Assembly (NCBI GenBank): GCA_002397315.1
Contig: DHAE01000004.1
Location: 124,001-188,000 of the forward strand
Direction: 5' to 3'
Source: Comamonadaceae bacterium UBA4962
GTDB lineage: Bacteria > Pseudomonadota > Gammaproteobacteria > Burkholderiales > Burkholderiaceae_C
DNA: 64,000 nucleotides
Under the pieces are notes generated by a model. It saw nothing but the letters and a program-made list of their open reading frames with translations. It searched no databases and was not told the origin of the DNA. The position numbers and the translations under genes are program-made. Shown here in pieces: positions 45,117-54,181 of this stretch; positions within the stretch are counted from its first letter, which is position 1, and every line of letters starts with the position of its first letter.

Positions 45117-46055
45117 ATGAGCCCCGTAGTTCCCTCGATGGCCGACCGTGACGGCAAGATCTGGATGGACGGCCAGATGGTCGACTGGCGCGACGCCAAG
45201 ATCCACGTGCTCACCCACACGCTGCACTACGGCTGCGGCGCGTTCGAGGGCGTGCGGGCCTACCAGACGCCGCAGGGCACGGCGATCTTCCGCCTGCAGG
45301 AGCACACCGAGCGGCTCTTCAACAGCGCCAAGATCCTGCGCATGCAGATCCCCTTCACGCAGGACGAGGTGAACGAGGCCCAGCGCGCCGTCGTGCGCGA
45401 GAACCGGCTCGCCTCCTGCTACCTGCGCCCGCTCACCTGGATCGGCTCGCAGAAGCTGGGCGTGTCGCCCAAGGGCAACCAGATCCACCTGATGGTCGCG
45501 GCCTGGGCCTGGGGCGCCTACCTCGGCGAGGAAGGCATGCAGCGCGGCATCCGCGTGAAGACCAGCAGCTACACGCGCCACCACGTCAACATCACGATGA
45601 CGCAGGCCAAGGCGGTGAGCAACTACACCAACTCCATCCTGGCCAACATGGAGGCCACGGAAGACGGCTACGACGAGGCCCTGCTGCTCGATGCCTCCGG
45701 CTTCGTGTCGGAAGGCGCGGGCGAGAACGTCTTCGTGATCAAGAACGGCGTGGTCTACACGCCCGACCTGTCGGCCGGCGCGCTCAACGGCATCACGCGC
45801 AACACCATCCTGCACATCTGCAAGGACCTGGGGCTGGAACTCGTGCAGAAGCGCATCACGCGCGACGAGGTGTACATCGCCGACGAGGCGTTCTTCACCG
45901 GCACGGCCGCCGAGGTCACGCCGATCCGCGAACTCGACCGCATCGCGATCGGCGCGGGCAGCCGCGGCCCCGTGACCGAGAAGATCCAGCAGGCGTTCTT
46001 CGACATCGTGAACGGCCGCAACCCGAAATACGCCCACTGGCTCACGCTGGTCTGA
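45117..46055 (+). CDS. ilvE: Branched-chain amino acid aminotransferase
   Basis: 312 residues; GGAAAAAGG upstream of ATG 45117. Class IV aminotransferase features: VLTHTLHYGCGAFEGVRAY, the PLP lysine K165 in AKAVSNYTNS, EALLLDASGFVSEGAGENVF and FFTGTAAEVTPIRELD. It exchanges amino groups between glutamate and the keto acids of Leu, Ile and Val. The zf-CHCC gene follows after 42 bases. Confidence 0.96.
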   Translation: MSPVVPSMADRDGKIWMDGQMVDWRDAKIHVLTHTLHYGCGAFEGVRAYQTPQGTAIFRLQEHTERLFNSAKILRMQIPFTQDEVNEAQRAVVRENRLASCYLRPLTWIGSQKLGVSPKGNQIHLMVAAWAWGAYLGEEGMQRGIRVKTSSYTRHHVNITMTQAKAVSNYTNSILANMEATEDGYDEALLLDASGFVSEGAGENVFVIKNGVVYTPDLSAGALNGITRNTILHICKDLGLELVQKRITRDEVYIADEAFFTGTAAEVTPIRELDRIAIGAGSRGPVTEKIQQAFFDIVNGRNPKYAHWLTLV

Positions 46056-46097
46056 TTCCCCTTCTCTTTTTTCCTGCCCCACAGCGCGAACCCCACC

Positions 46098-46304
46098 ATG
46101 ACGCAAGCCACCATCGAACTGCTCGCCAAGGACCTGAACCCGCAGGGCGGCGTCTTCTGCCCGAGCCCCAAGGCCGACATGAAGGTCTGGAACACCCACC
46201 CCAAGGTGTACCTGGACGTGGCCCACACGGGCGAAGCCAAGTGCCCGTACTGCGGCACCGTCTACCGCCTGAAGGCCGGCGAGACCGTCCGCGCGGCCCA
46301 CTGA
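46098..46304 (+). CDS. zf-CHCC zinc-finger protein
   Basis: 68 residues. C21, H34, C49 and C52 form the CHCC zinc site within VFCPSPK..NTHPKVYLDV..AKCPYCGTVYRL, the same pattern as the mitochondrial complex I subunit NDUFS6. The bacterial role is not established; in betaproteobacteria it often stands behind ilvE, as here. Confidence 0.92.
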   Translation: MTQATIELLAKDLNPQGGVFCPSPKADMKVWNTHPKVYLDVAHTGEAKCPYCGTVYRLKAGETVRAAH

Positions 46305-46351
46305 CCCGGTTCCGGCCGGTACGCCGGCTGCTGGTGCGCAGCCCCGCCGGC

Positions 46352-47305
46352 TCAACCCGGTGGCCGGCAGGCCTGGCCCCAGAGGGTGCCGGGCCCGGGC
46401 TCGCCATGCCGTGCGAAGAGCCGCGCGAAATGCCGCCGCTCGCCGCCGCGCAGCTTGACCAGCGGCGGCACTTGCGCATCGGCCGGCACCAGGCAGAGGC
46501 GCGGGTAGAGCAGGTACCACTTCCAGCCCACGGCCTTCTGGTAGAAGAACGCCGTGTCTTCCGCCCGGGCCAGCGCCAGGCGATGGGCGCCGCCGCCCCG
46601 GCGCAGCACCTGCTGCGCGGTGACGTGGCCCAGCAGGTACACCGGATCGGGAATGCCCTGCAGCAGCGCCTCCCAGCCGGGCTCCACCCGCCGGGCCGCC
46701 AGGTAGGCCTCGGTACCCACCTCGAAGAGTGCATGGTGGAATTCGCGCTGCCACGCCGTGACGAAGGCGCCGCCGGCCGGCGCGCCGAAGGCCCAGTTCT
46801 CGACCACGGGGAACTGTGCATCGTGCGTGTAGCCCTGCAGAAAGAAGCCCGCGAAATCGGCGCCCCGCGCGGCGCGCATCGCTTCCAGCCAGCCGATCGG
46901 GCGGGTGAGGAGCACGCTGGCGTCCAGCCAGTAGCCGCCGAAGCGGCTTACCAGGTAGAGCCGGATCCAGTCCGACTGCTTGACCGGGTCGAGCCGTTCG
47001 AAGCCCGCCGGCCAGTCGGCGGGCGGCACATGGTCGCGCACGGTCTGCTGGTTGAGCAGCTGCACTTCGAAGCCCGGGCACTGCGCGCGCCAGTTGGCGA
47101 CGCAGCGCTCCACGAACGCATCGGGCTGCATGCTGTGCCAGTAGCTCCAGATGCGGCGCGGGATGGCTCGGGCTCCGTCGCCCGGTGCGGCGGCCGGTTC
47201 CAGCGTCGGCGCCGAGGCGGCACAGGCCGCCGCCGTGCGGGGGCGCAGCCGCGTCAGCACGGCGTACACGGTGCGGAAGGCGAAAGCGGGAGGTGAATGT
47301 GTCAT
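46352..47305 (-). CDS. Glycosyltransferase, GT32/capsular-polysaccharide-synthesis type
   Basis: 317 residues. PRRIWSYWHSMQPDAFVERCVANWRAQCPGFEVQLLN is the typical start of this sugar-transferase fold, followed by the metal/nucleotide site region DPVKQSDWIRLYLVSRFGGYWLDASVLL, where LDAS takes the place of DXD. It shares this layout and VVENW, KLR and ARAED motifs with the enzyme of 51026-52057, so the two are paralogues. It points away from the O-antigen-ligase operon and shares its intergenic region. Predicted cytoplasmic, adding a sugar to lipopolysaccharide or capsule precursors. Confidence 0.85.
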   Translation of the reverse strand: MTHSPPAFAFRTVYAVLTRLRPRTAAACAASAPTLEPAAAPGDGARAIPRRIWSYWHSMQPDAFVERCVANWRAQCPGFEVQLLNQQTVRDHVPPADWPAGFERLDPVKQSDWIRLYLVSRFGGYWLDASVLLTRPIGWLEAMRAARGADFAGFFLQGYTHDAQFPVVENWAFGAPAGGAFVTAWQREFHHALFEVGTEAYLAARRVEPGWEALLQGIPDPVYLLGHVTAQQVLRRGGGAHRLALARAEDTAFFYQKAVGWKWYLLYPRLCLVPADAQVPPLVKLRGGERRHFARLFARHGEPGPGTLWGQACRPPG

Positions 47306-47480
47306 GGAGTCAGAAAAGGCACCGGATGCAGCAAAAGGCCCGGATGCGCGACGGCGGAATTCTGCACGCTGCCCACCGGGTTACGATCCGCGCCAGTCGT
47401 TGGATTGCGACGACCGCGTTTCCGCGCGCCCTTCCGGGGTGCGGCGAGGCGCCTGGATTCCCTATGAATTTCTTTTCCTG

Positions 47481-48785
47481 ATGCACATTCCGTCTCTTCT
47501 GGGCCCGGCGCCCTGGCAGCGCCAGTGGACTACGCTGGCGGCGTTTCTCTTGCCGGCGCTGGCGCTGACGGTGCCTTCGGGCTACTCGTACGGTGCGGTG
47601 CTGCTGCTGCTGGGCGCGCTGGTCTGCCTGCCCCGGTGGGTGCGCCTGCGGCCCGACCGCGGCACGCTGGCGCTCGTCGGCGTGACCTTCGCCATGGGCC
47701 TGCTGTGGTGCGTGCTGTCGGACCCGCGCGAGAGCATGGGCCAGTGGGACCGGCCCGTCAAATTCTGGCTGGGCGCCCTCTGCGGGCTGTTCATCGCATC
47801 GCAGCCGCCGCGGCCGCGGCCCGTGTTCTGGGGGCTGCTCGCGGGCTGCCTGGGCGCGGGGCTGGTGGCCCTGTGGCAGGTGCATGCCGAGGGCGCTCCG
47901 CGGGCTTCCGGTTTTCCGAGCGGCCGCACGAACGCTATCCAGTGGGGCAACCTGGCGCTGCTGCTGGGGGCGATGCTGGCCCTGCAGCTCGCGGCCCTCT
48001 GGCGCCAACTGCCGCGCCCGGCCGTGCTGTGTGCGGCCGTGGCCGCGCTGCTCGCCGTGAATGCGTCGGTGCTGTCGCAGTCGCGCGGCGGCTGGCTGGC
48101 GCTGCTGCTGGCACTGCCGCTCGGCCTCTGGCTGCTGCGGCGCGTGCATCCGGGGCGCATCGCCGCGATCGCCGCCGTGCTGGTGGCCGCGCTGGCCGTG
48201 CTGACCGCCATGAACTGGCAGGTGGTGGAAGAGCGCTGGGAGCGCATGCACGACGAGGTGGCGCAGTACGACACCCGTGGCGAGGCCGACAACTCCGTGG
48301 GCCAGCGGCTGGAGCACTGGCGCTTCGCCTGGCAGGTGGGCCTGGAGCGGCCGCTGACCGGCTGGGGCATGGCCGGCTACATGCGCGAGAAGGCCGCGCG
48401 CGTGGCCGCCGGGCAGTACGAACGCTCCATCATGGAGTACATCTACGTGCACAACGAACTGCTCGACATCTTCGTCAAGACCGGTCTCGGCGGCGTGCTG
48501 CTGATGCTGTGCTTCTATGGCGTGCCGGTGGCGCTCTTCTGGCCCAGCCGGCGCTGCATGCAGGCGCTCGCCGATGCGCCCGAGGCCGTGCGGGCGCAGG
48601 TGCTGGCGCTGCGGCTCTCGGGCCTGGCGATCCCGGTGCTCTATGCGGGGTTCGGAATCACGCAGGTGTTTTTCGCCCACAACAGCGGGATCATGTTCTA
48701 CATCTTCATGAACATGGTCGTCTGGGCGGCGCTGCTGGGCATGCAGGCGCCGCCGGCCGCGCTGGCTGCCGACGCCCGCGCTTGA
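47481..48785 (+). CDS. O-antigen ligase-like polysaccharide ligase/polymerase
   Basis: 434 residues from ATG 47481; the frame is open further upstream but without family content. About ten membrane helices surround a large periplasmic loop containing the Wzy_C-type stretch SVLSQSRGGWLALLLALPLGLW and, later, RLEHWRFAWQVGLERPLTGWGMAGYM and YVHNELLDIFVKTGLGGVLLML, whose arginines and the His-Asn motif are typical of WaaL ligases. It would join O-antigen to lipid A-core at the periplasmic face. It leads a four-gene operon with three glycosyltransferases. Confidence 0.85.
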   Translation: MHIPSLLGPAPWQRQWTTLAAFLLPALALTVPSGYSYGAVLLLLGALVCLPRWVRLRPDRGTLALVGVTFAMGLLWCVLSDPRESMGQWDRPVKFWLGALCGLFIASQPPRPRPVFWGLLAGCLGAGLVALWQVHAEGAPRASGFPSGRTNAIQWGNLALLLGAMLALQLAALWRQLPRPAVLCAAVAALLAVNASVLSQSRGGWLALLLALPLGLWLLRRVHPGRIAAIAAVLVAALAVLTAMNWQVVEERWERMHDEVAQYDTRGEADNSVGQRLEHWRFAWQVGLERPLTGWGMAGYMREKAARVAAGQYERSIMEYIYVHNELLDIFVKTGLGGVLLMLCFYGVPVALFWPSRRCMQALADAPEAVRAQVLALRLSGLAIPVLYAGFGITQVFFAHNSGIMFYIFMNMVVWAALLGMQAPPAALAADARA

Positions 48786-48801
48786 GTCCACGGGTCCGGG
48801 T

Positions 48802-49980
48802 GTGAGCGCTACCCCTTCAAGCCCCGTTGCCGGCCCGGCCGGTGCGCCCCGGCCCCGGGTGCTGCACTTCGTGACCGGCGGGTTTTCCGGGGCCACGCAG
48901 GTGGCTGTGGACCTCGTGCGCGCGCACGGCGCTTCCGGCCGCTTCGATGCCCTGCTGGCACTGCGCGCCAAGCCGCGCACCACCACGCCGGAGCGGGTGG
49001 CCGGGCTGCGGGCCGAGGGGCTCGCCGTGGAGGTGGTGCCCGGCTGGGCGCACGCCGCCACCGTCTGGCACCTGGCCGCGCTCTGCCGCCGCTGGCGGCC
49101 CGACATCCTGGTGGCGCACGGCTTCAGCGAGCACCTCTGGGGCCGCTATGCCGGCCTGCTGGCGGGCGTGCCGCGGCTGGTGCACGTGGAGCACAATTCG
49201 CGCGAGCGCTACACCGCCTGGCGGCTGGCGCAGGCCCGGTGGCTGGCGCGGCGCACGGCGGCCATCGTGGGCGTCTCCGAAGGCGTGCGCAGCGCGCTTC
49301 TGGAGCTTGGCTTTCCCGCGCCGCGCATCCATGCGATTCCCAACGGCATCCGGCTGCAGCCCTATGCGCAGGCCGATGCCCACCCCTTCGGCGCGCGCGA
49401 GCCCGGCATCGTGATGGCCGCCCGATTCGCCCGCCAGAAGGACCATGCCACGCTGCTGCGCGCCGTCGCGCTGCTGCGGGAGCGCGGGCTCGCGCCGCCC
49501 GTGCACCTGGCCGGCGGCGGCAAGGCCGGCGCGCGCCGCGCGGCCGAACGGCTGGCGCAGGAGCTGGGGCTGCTGCCCCAGGTGCGATTCATCGGCCATT
49601 GCGCCGACGTGCCGGGCCTGCTGATGGGCCGGCAGATCTGCGTGCTCTCCACGCACTACGAGGGCATGCCGCTGTCGCTCATCGAAGGCATGGCCGCGGG
49701 CTGCGCGGTGGTGGGCAGCCGCGTGGTGGGCGTGCAGGAAGTGATCGACCCGGGCCGCAACGGCCTGCTCGCGGAACCGGGCGATCCCGCCTCGCTCGCC
49801 GACGCGCTGGCGCGGCTGCTGGCCGACCCGGGCGGCGCCGCGCGCATGGCCGCTGCAGCGCGCGCCGAGGCCGAGGCACGCTACGGCCTGCCCGCCATGA
49901 CCGCGCGCTACGAAGCACTGCTGGCGGGGCTGCTGAACCCGCCGGAAAATGCCTCCGCTACCACGGAGGGCCGCCCGTGA
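48802..49980 (+). CDS. Glycosyltransferase family 4
   Basis: 392 residues from GTG 48802, 16 bases behind the ligase gene. GT-B fold: RVLHFVTGGFSGATQVAVDLVRAHG at the start, a C-terminal donor site with GIVMAARFARQKDHATLLRAVALL, STHYEGMPLSLIEGMAAGCAVVGSRVVGVQEVI and GRNGLLAEPGDPASLADAL, including the E-x7-E motif in EGMPLSLIE. It transfers a sugar from a nucleotide donor to the growing polysaccharide. Its TGA overlaps the next GTG start. Confidence 0.92.
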   Translation: MSATPSSPVAGPAGAPRPRVLHFVTGGFSGATQVAVDLVRAHGASGRFDALLALRAKPRTTTPERVAGLRAEGLAVEVVPGWAHAATVWHLAALCRRWRPDILVAHGFSEHLWGRYAGLLAGVPRLVHVEHNSRERYTAWRLAQARWLARRTAAIVGVSEGVRSALLELGFPAPRIHAIPNGIRLQPYAQADAHPFGAREPGIVMAARFARQKDHATLLRAVALLRERGLAPPVHLAGGGKAGARRAAERLAQELGLLPQVRFIGHCADVPGLLMGRQICVLSTHYEGMPLSLIEGMAAGCAVVGSRVVGVQEVIDPGRNGLLAEPGDPASLADALARLLADPGGAARMAAAARAEAEARYGLPAMTARYEALLAGLLNPPENASATTEGRP

Positions 49981-51029
49981 TCCGATCGCCTGCGACTGCG
50001 ACTGCGTCGCCACCGTGGCTCAGCGTGCTCGTGCCCGTCTACAACGTGCGCGACTACCTGGTGGAGTGCGTGCAATCCGTGCTGTCGCAGATCCCGGACG
50101 GCGCGGGCGCCGGGGTGGAGGTGCTGTTGCTGGACGACTGCTCCACCGACGGCTCGGCCGCGGTGATGGACGACCTGGCCGCGCGCCACCCCGGCCGCCT
50201 GCGCCTGCTGCGGCACGAGCGCAATGCAGGCCTGAGCGCCGCGCGCAACACGATGATCGATGCGGCGCGCGGCGATTACCTTTGGTTCCTCGACTCCGAC
50301 GACAAGCTGCTGCCCGGCGCCATCGCCGGCCTGCGCGACGTCGTGCGCCAGCACGCGCCCGATGCCGTGCTCTGCGATTTCGCCGTCTGGCGCGAGCGCC
50401 CGCGCCTGAAGCACCGCCTGCGCGGCGAGGGGCACCGCAGCACCTTCGCCGGCCCGCACGCCACGCTGCGGCCGGGTGGCGCCGGGCTGCTGGCGGGGCT
50501 GCTCGCCACGGGCGAGCTGCATGCCTGGTCCAAGATCACCCGCCGCGCGCTCTGGGCCGCGGACGTGCGCTTTCCCGTGGGCCGCTATTTCGAGGACATG
50601 GCCACCATGCCGCTCGCGCTGCTGCGGGCCCGCAGCTACTGGCACGCGCCCCGGCCCTGGGTGGCCTACCGGCAGCGCGGCGGCAGCATCCTCGCGAATA
50701 TGACGCTGCCCAAGGCGCTGGACCAGTCCGCCGCGCTGCGTCCGCTCGCCCAGGCGCTGCAGGGCCGGCCGGAAGCGCAGGATGCCGCGCTGCGACTGGC
50801 GCTGGCGCAGCAGTGCGCACGCAACCTGGTGGGCGCCATGCGCGTGGTGGAGCGTGCCGCCGGCACGGTGCCGGATGCCGTCCTGGACGAAGCCGCCGCC
50901 CGTGTCCGCGCAGATTTCGCCGCCGCTTCCCCGCTGGACGCCCGTGCCCTGGCCGCCGCCTACGCGCGGCGCGGCTGGTGGCTGCGGCGCCTCAAGTTCC
51001 TGCGCGCCCATGCGCTCCGCCTTCCATGA
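49977..51029 (+). CDS. Glycosyltransferase family 2
   Basis: 350 residues from a GTG overlapping the previous stop. GT-A fold: LSVLVPVYNVRDYLVECVQSVLSQ, LLLDDCSTDGSAAV, NAGLSAARNTMIDAARGDYLWFLDSDDKL with the DSD metal motif, and YFEDMATMP later as the acceptor-site ED. The C-terminal 100 residues are helical. Translationally coupled to its neighbours on both sides (GTGA and ATGA overlaps). Confidence 0.93.
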   Translation: MIRSPATATASPPWLSVLVPVYNVRDYLVECVQSVLSQIPDGAGAGVEVLLLDDCSTDGSAAVMDDLAARHPGRLRLLRHERNAGLSAARNTMIDAARGDYLWFLDSDDKLLPGAIAGLRDVVRQHAPDAVLCDFAVWRERPRLKHRLRGEGHRSTFAGPHATLRPGGAGLLAGLLATGELHAWSKITRRALWAADVRFPVGRYFEDMATMPLALLRARSYWHAPRPWVAYRQRGGSILANMTLPKALDQSAALRPLAQALQGRPEAQDAALRLALAQQCARNLVGAMRVVERAAGTVPDAVLDEAAARVRADFAAASPLDARALAAAYARRGWWLRRLKFLRAHALRLP

Positions 51030-52057
51030 CCGCTTCCGCACCGACCCCCGCCCGCCCCACGCTCAAAACGCGTGGCGAACTCTGGCTCGCGCGCGGCCTG
51101 CGGCGCTTCTACGGCTGGTGGCCCCGGCGGCTCGAGGCCTGCCCGCCACCGGCGTTCTCGCTGTACTCCTTCCCGCCCGCAGCGCCGCTGCTGGGGGAGG
51201 CGGGGGACCGGCAAGCCGCGCCGCCCGACCTGCCACCGGCCATTCCGCGGGTGGTGTGGGCCTACTGGAAGGGCACGGCGCCGCCGCCGCTCATCCGCCA
51301 CTGTTTCGCGCACTGGCACCGCCAATGCCCGGGCTACGAGATCCGTGTGCTGGACGATGTCTCCGTGCGCACCTGGCTGCCGGAGATACCGGCCGTGCTC
51401 GACACCGTGTCGCCGGCCAAGCGCGCCGACTGGATCCGGCTGGAGCTGCTGCGCCTGCACGGCGGCATCTGGATGGACGCGAGCACGCTGCTGACCGCGC
51501 CGCTCGACTGGGTGCTGGAGCAGCAGGCGCGCACGCCGGCCGATTTCGTCGGCTACTACCTGGAGCGCCACACGCGCGATGCCCGCTACCCGGTGGTGGA
51601 GAACTGGTTCATGGCCGCGCCCCCGGGCAGCCGCTTCATCGCCGACCTGCAGCACGAATTCACCACGCAGGTCATCCACCGCACGGGGGCGGAATACATC
51701 GCGCATCTGCAGCAGCTCGGCGTGTACGACGACGTGCGGCAGGACATCGATGCGCCCGACTACCTGACCATGCACCTCGCGCTGCAGTTCATCCTGCGCA
51801 CGCGGGGCGGCTACCGGCTTGCGCTGGCGCGCGCGGAGGACGGGCCCTTCTACTACCACCGGCTCGGGCGCTGGCGGCGCACGCCGCTCAAGCTGCGGCT
51901 GCTGTTCTCGCTGCCCTCGGGGGCGCTGCCGCCGCTCATCAAGCTGCGCTCACCCGATCGCCGGCGGCTGGACGACTACCTGGCGCGCGGGCTGTACCTG
52001 CCGGGCAGCGTGGCCGGCCAACTGCTCACGGGCGCGCAGGACCTGCCGCCCCGCTAG
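51026..52057 (+). CDS. Glycosyltransferase, GT32/capsular-polysaccharide-synthesis type
   Basis: 343 residues; ATG overlaps the previous stop. PRVVWAYWKGTAPPPLIRHCFAHWHRQCPGYEIRVLDD and SPAKRADWIRLELLRLHGGIWMDASTLL are the family signatures, with MDAS at the metal site. It is a paralogue of 46352-47305, sharing the VVENWF, ALARAED and PPLIKLR blocks. It closes the ligase/glycosyltransferase operon and is likely to decorate the same surface glycan. Confidence 0.87.
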   Translation: MTASAPTPARPTLKTRGELWLARGLRRFYGWWPRRLEACPPPAFSLYSFPPAAPLLGEAGDRQAAPPDLPPAIPRVVWAYWKGTAPPPLIRHCFAHWHRQCPGYEIRVLDDVSVRTWLPEIPAVLDTVSPAKRADWIRLELLRLHGGIWMDASTLLTAPLDWVLEQQARTPADFVGYYLERHTRDARYPVVENWFMAAPPGSRFIADLQHEFTTQVIHRTGAEYIAHLQQLGVYDDVRQDIDAPDYLTMHLALQFILRTRGGYRLALARAEDGPFYYHRLGRWRRTPLKLRLLFSLPSGALPPLIKLRSPDRRRLDDYLARGLYLPGSVAGQLLTGAQDLPPR

Positions 52058-52081
52058 CGGCAGGAGGCGGCCCGGCCGCCG

Positions 52082-53197
52082 TCAGACGCCTGCCGCGCCC
52101 GCCGCGGCTGCGGCGCTGGCCCCGGTGGCCTCGCGCCATTCCTGCGCCAGCAACTCCACCAGCTCGCCGGCCGGCATCGGCCGCGCCGCGGCCACGCCTT
52201 GCCCGGCCCAGAGCGCGATGGCATCGGCCCGGCCCCGCTCGGCCGCCGCGCGGCGCAGCGGCCCCATCAGGGCGTTCTGCACCGGGTAGGCAGGCACGCC
52301 GGACTCATGGGGCGCCAGCCGGTCCATCGTGGCATTGACGATCCCGCGCGCCGGCCGGCCGGAGAACACGCGCGTGATGCGCGTATCGGTGTCGCCCGCC
52401 GCGGCCAGCGCGGCGCGGTAGGCCGGGCCGATGCCCGATTCGGGGCAGACGATGAACGCCGTGCCCATCTGCACCGCCTGCGCGCCCAGGGCCAGGGCGG
52501 CGGCGATGCCGCGGCCGTCCATGATGCCGCCGGCCGCGAAGACGGGGATATGCAGCGCGTCCACGCACTGCGGCACGAGGGCCAGGGTGCCGACCTGGCT
52601 GGATTCGAAATCCGCGAGGAACGTGCCCCGGTGGCCGCCCGCCTCCAGGCCGCTCGCGCAGACCGCGTCGGCGCCGACGGCCTGCCAGGCGAGGGCCTCG
52701 GCCACCGTGGTGGCCGTGCCGGCGACCTGGCAGCCCGCCGCATGCAGGCGCTCGACCTGCGCTGCCGTGAGGATGCCGAAGGTGAAGCTCGCGACGGCCG
52801 GTCGGATCTGCAGCAGCGCCTCGAACTGCGCCTCGAAATCCTCGCACCAGCGCGCGGGCACGCTCTGCTCCAGCCCGAATTCCGCGTAGAGCGCCGCGAT
52901 CCGGTCCATCGCCGCGCGCACCGTGGCGTCGTCGGGCGCCGGGGTTTCCTGCACGAACAGGTTCATGCCGAAGGGTCGGTCGGTGCGGCGCCGCACCTCG
53001 GCCGCGGCCTCCGCCATCGCGGCGGGCGAGCGCATGCCGCAGCCCAGCATGCCGAGCCCGCCGGCCTGGGACACGGCCGCGGCCAGGGCCGGGGTGTCGG
53101 ACCCCGTCATGGGTCCCTGGACGATCGGCAGGCGCAGCCCCCAGCGCTCGGCCAGGCGGGTGCGGGGGGCGGAGGGGTGCGTGTCGGAAGCGGTCAT
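52082..53197 (-). CDS. Nitronate monooxygenase (2-nitropropane dioxygenase family)
   Basis: 371 residues. FMN-binding TIM barrel: LRLPIVQGPMTGSDTPALAAAVSQAGGLGMLGCG, FGMNLFVQE, ADAVCASGLEAGGHRG with the usual glycine-histidine loop, VFAAGGIMDGRGIAAALALGAQAVQMGTAFIVCPES. It oxidises nitronates or propionate-3-nitronate, detoxifying nitro compounds of plants and fungi. It lies 56 bases downstream of, and in line with, the LysR gene. Confidence 0.92.
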   Translation of the reverse strand: MTASDTHPSAPRTRLAERWGLRLPIVQGPMTGSDTPALAAAVSQAGGLGMLGCGMRSPAAMAEAAAEVRRRTDRPFGMNLFVQETPAPDDATVRAAMDRIAALYAEFGLEQSVPARWCEDFEAQFEALLQIRPAVASFTFGILTAAQVERLHAAGCQVAGTATTVAEALAWQAVGADAVCASGLEAGGHRGTFLADFESSQVGTLALVPQCVDALHIPVFAAGGIMDGRGIAAALALGAQAVQMGTAFIVCPESGIGPAYRAALAAAGDTDTRITRVFSGRPARGIVNATMDRLAPHESGVPAYPVQNALMGPLRRAAAERGRADAIALWAGQGVAAARPMPAGELVELLAQEWREATGASAAAAAGAAGV

Positions 53198-53253
53198 GGT
53201 GCGGTGGTTCCGGAGCAGGGGAAGGTTGGATGGATCGGCGGGAACGGGCGGCT

Positions 53254-54123
53254 TCAGCGCGGGCCCGCGAGCAGCGCATCCCGCAGCGCGTCGAGCGCGG
53301 CGGAGCGGTAGCCGCGCCGCTGCACGAGCACCGTGTCGCAGGTGCCCAGCGGCAGCAGCCGCACGGGCGGCGGGTCGCGCATGAGGTCGATCACCGCCTG
53401 CGGCACCACCGCCGCGCAGCGGCCCGCCGCCACGCAGGCCAGGATGGCGTGGTAGGAGGCCAGCTCCAGCACCCGCGGCGGCGATCCGTCGGGGCTGCGG
53501 CGCGCCAGATGCTCCTCGCCGATGCGCCGGTAGGTGCAGCCCGGAGCGAACGCGGCGAGCCGGTCGACGGCCAGCGCACCATCCTCCCCCACGTCGGGAT
53601 GCGCCGCGGGCAGGGCCAGGCGCAGGGTCTCGGTGACCACGGGCACGTGTTCCAGCGCGTCCGCGCCTTCGAGGCCGGGCGGCGGCCAGGCCACCAGCGC
53701 CGCATCGAGCGCATGCATGCGCACCTCGTCCACGAGCGTGCGCGAGGCGCCCGTGCTGAGCTCGATGTGCACCTCGGGCCACTGCGCATGCAGCGCCGCG
53801 AGGGGGCCGGGCAGGCGGGCCGCGGCGGTGCTCTCCATCGCGCCCAGCCGCAGCCGTCCGCCAGGCCGGCCCGGGTGCAGCGCCTGGGCCGCTTCGTCCG
53901 CGAGCGCCAGCAGGCGCCGGGCATAGCCGAGCAGCGTCTCGCCCTCCGCGGTGAGCGCCATGCGGCGGCCTTCGCGCAGGAACAGCGTGGCGCCCACCTG
54001 CTCCTCCAGTTGCTGCACGCGCGTCGTCACGTTGGACTGGGCCCGCCCCAGGCGTTCCGCGGCCCGCGTCACGCTGCCTTCCTCGGCGACGGTGCGGAAG
54101 ATGTCGAGTGCGGTCAGGTCCAT
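53254..54123 (-). CDS. LysR-family transcriptional regulator
   Basis: 289 residues. MDLTALDIFRTVAEEGSVTRAAERLGRAQSNVTTRVQQLEEQVGATLFLREGR is a textbook LysR winged helix; the effector domain extends to the end. It is divergent from an MFS transporter and in line with the nitronate monooxygenase; an ATCT-N7-AGAT site in the 58-base gap probably binds it. Confidence 0.94.
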   Translation of the reverse strand: MDLTALDIFRTVAEEGSVTRAAERLGRAQSNVTTRVQQLEEQVGATLFLREGRRMALTAEGETLLGYARRLLALADEAAQALHPGRPGGRLRLGAMESTAAARLPGPLAALHAQWPEVHIELSTGASRTLVDEVRMHALDAALVAWPPPGLEGADALEHVPVVTETLRLALPAAHPDVGEDGALAVDRLAAFAPGCTYRRIGEEHLARRSPDGSPPRVLELASYHAILACVAAGRCAAVVPQAVIDLMRDPPPVRLLPLGTCDTVLVQRRGYRSAALDALRDALLAGPR

Positions 54124-54137
54124 TGGCGTTCTCGGAA

Positions 54138-54152
54138 ATCTCGATATAAGAT
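54138..54152. promoter_or_regulatory. LysR-type box
   Basis: ATCT-CGATATA-AGAT is a dyad holding the T-N11-A core expected of LysR binding sites, in an AT-rich gap between the divergent LysR and MFS genes. Confidence 0.55.
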
Positions 54153-54181
54153 GAATTAAGGAAATTAAATCATAAAAAAAG

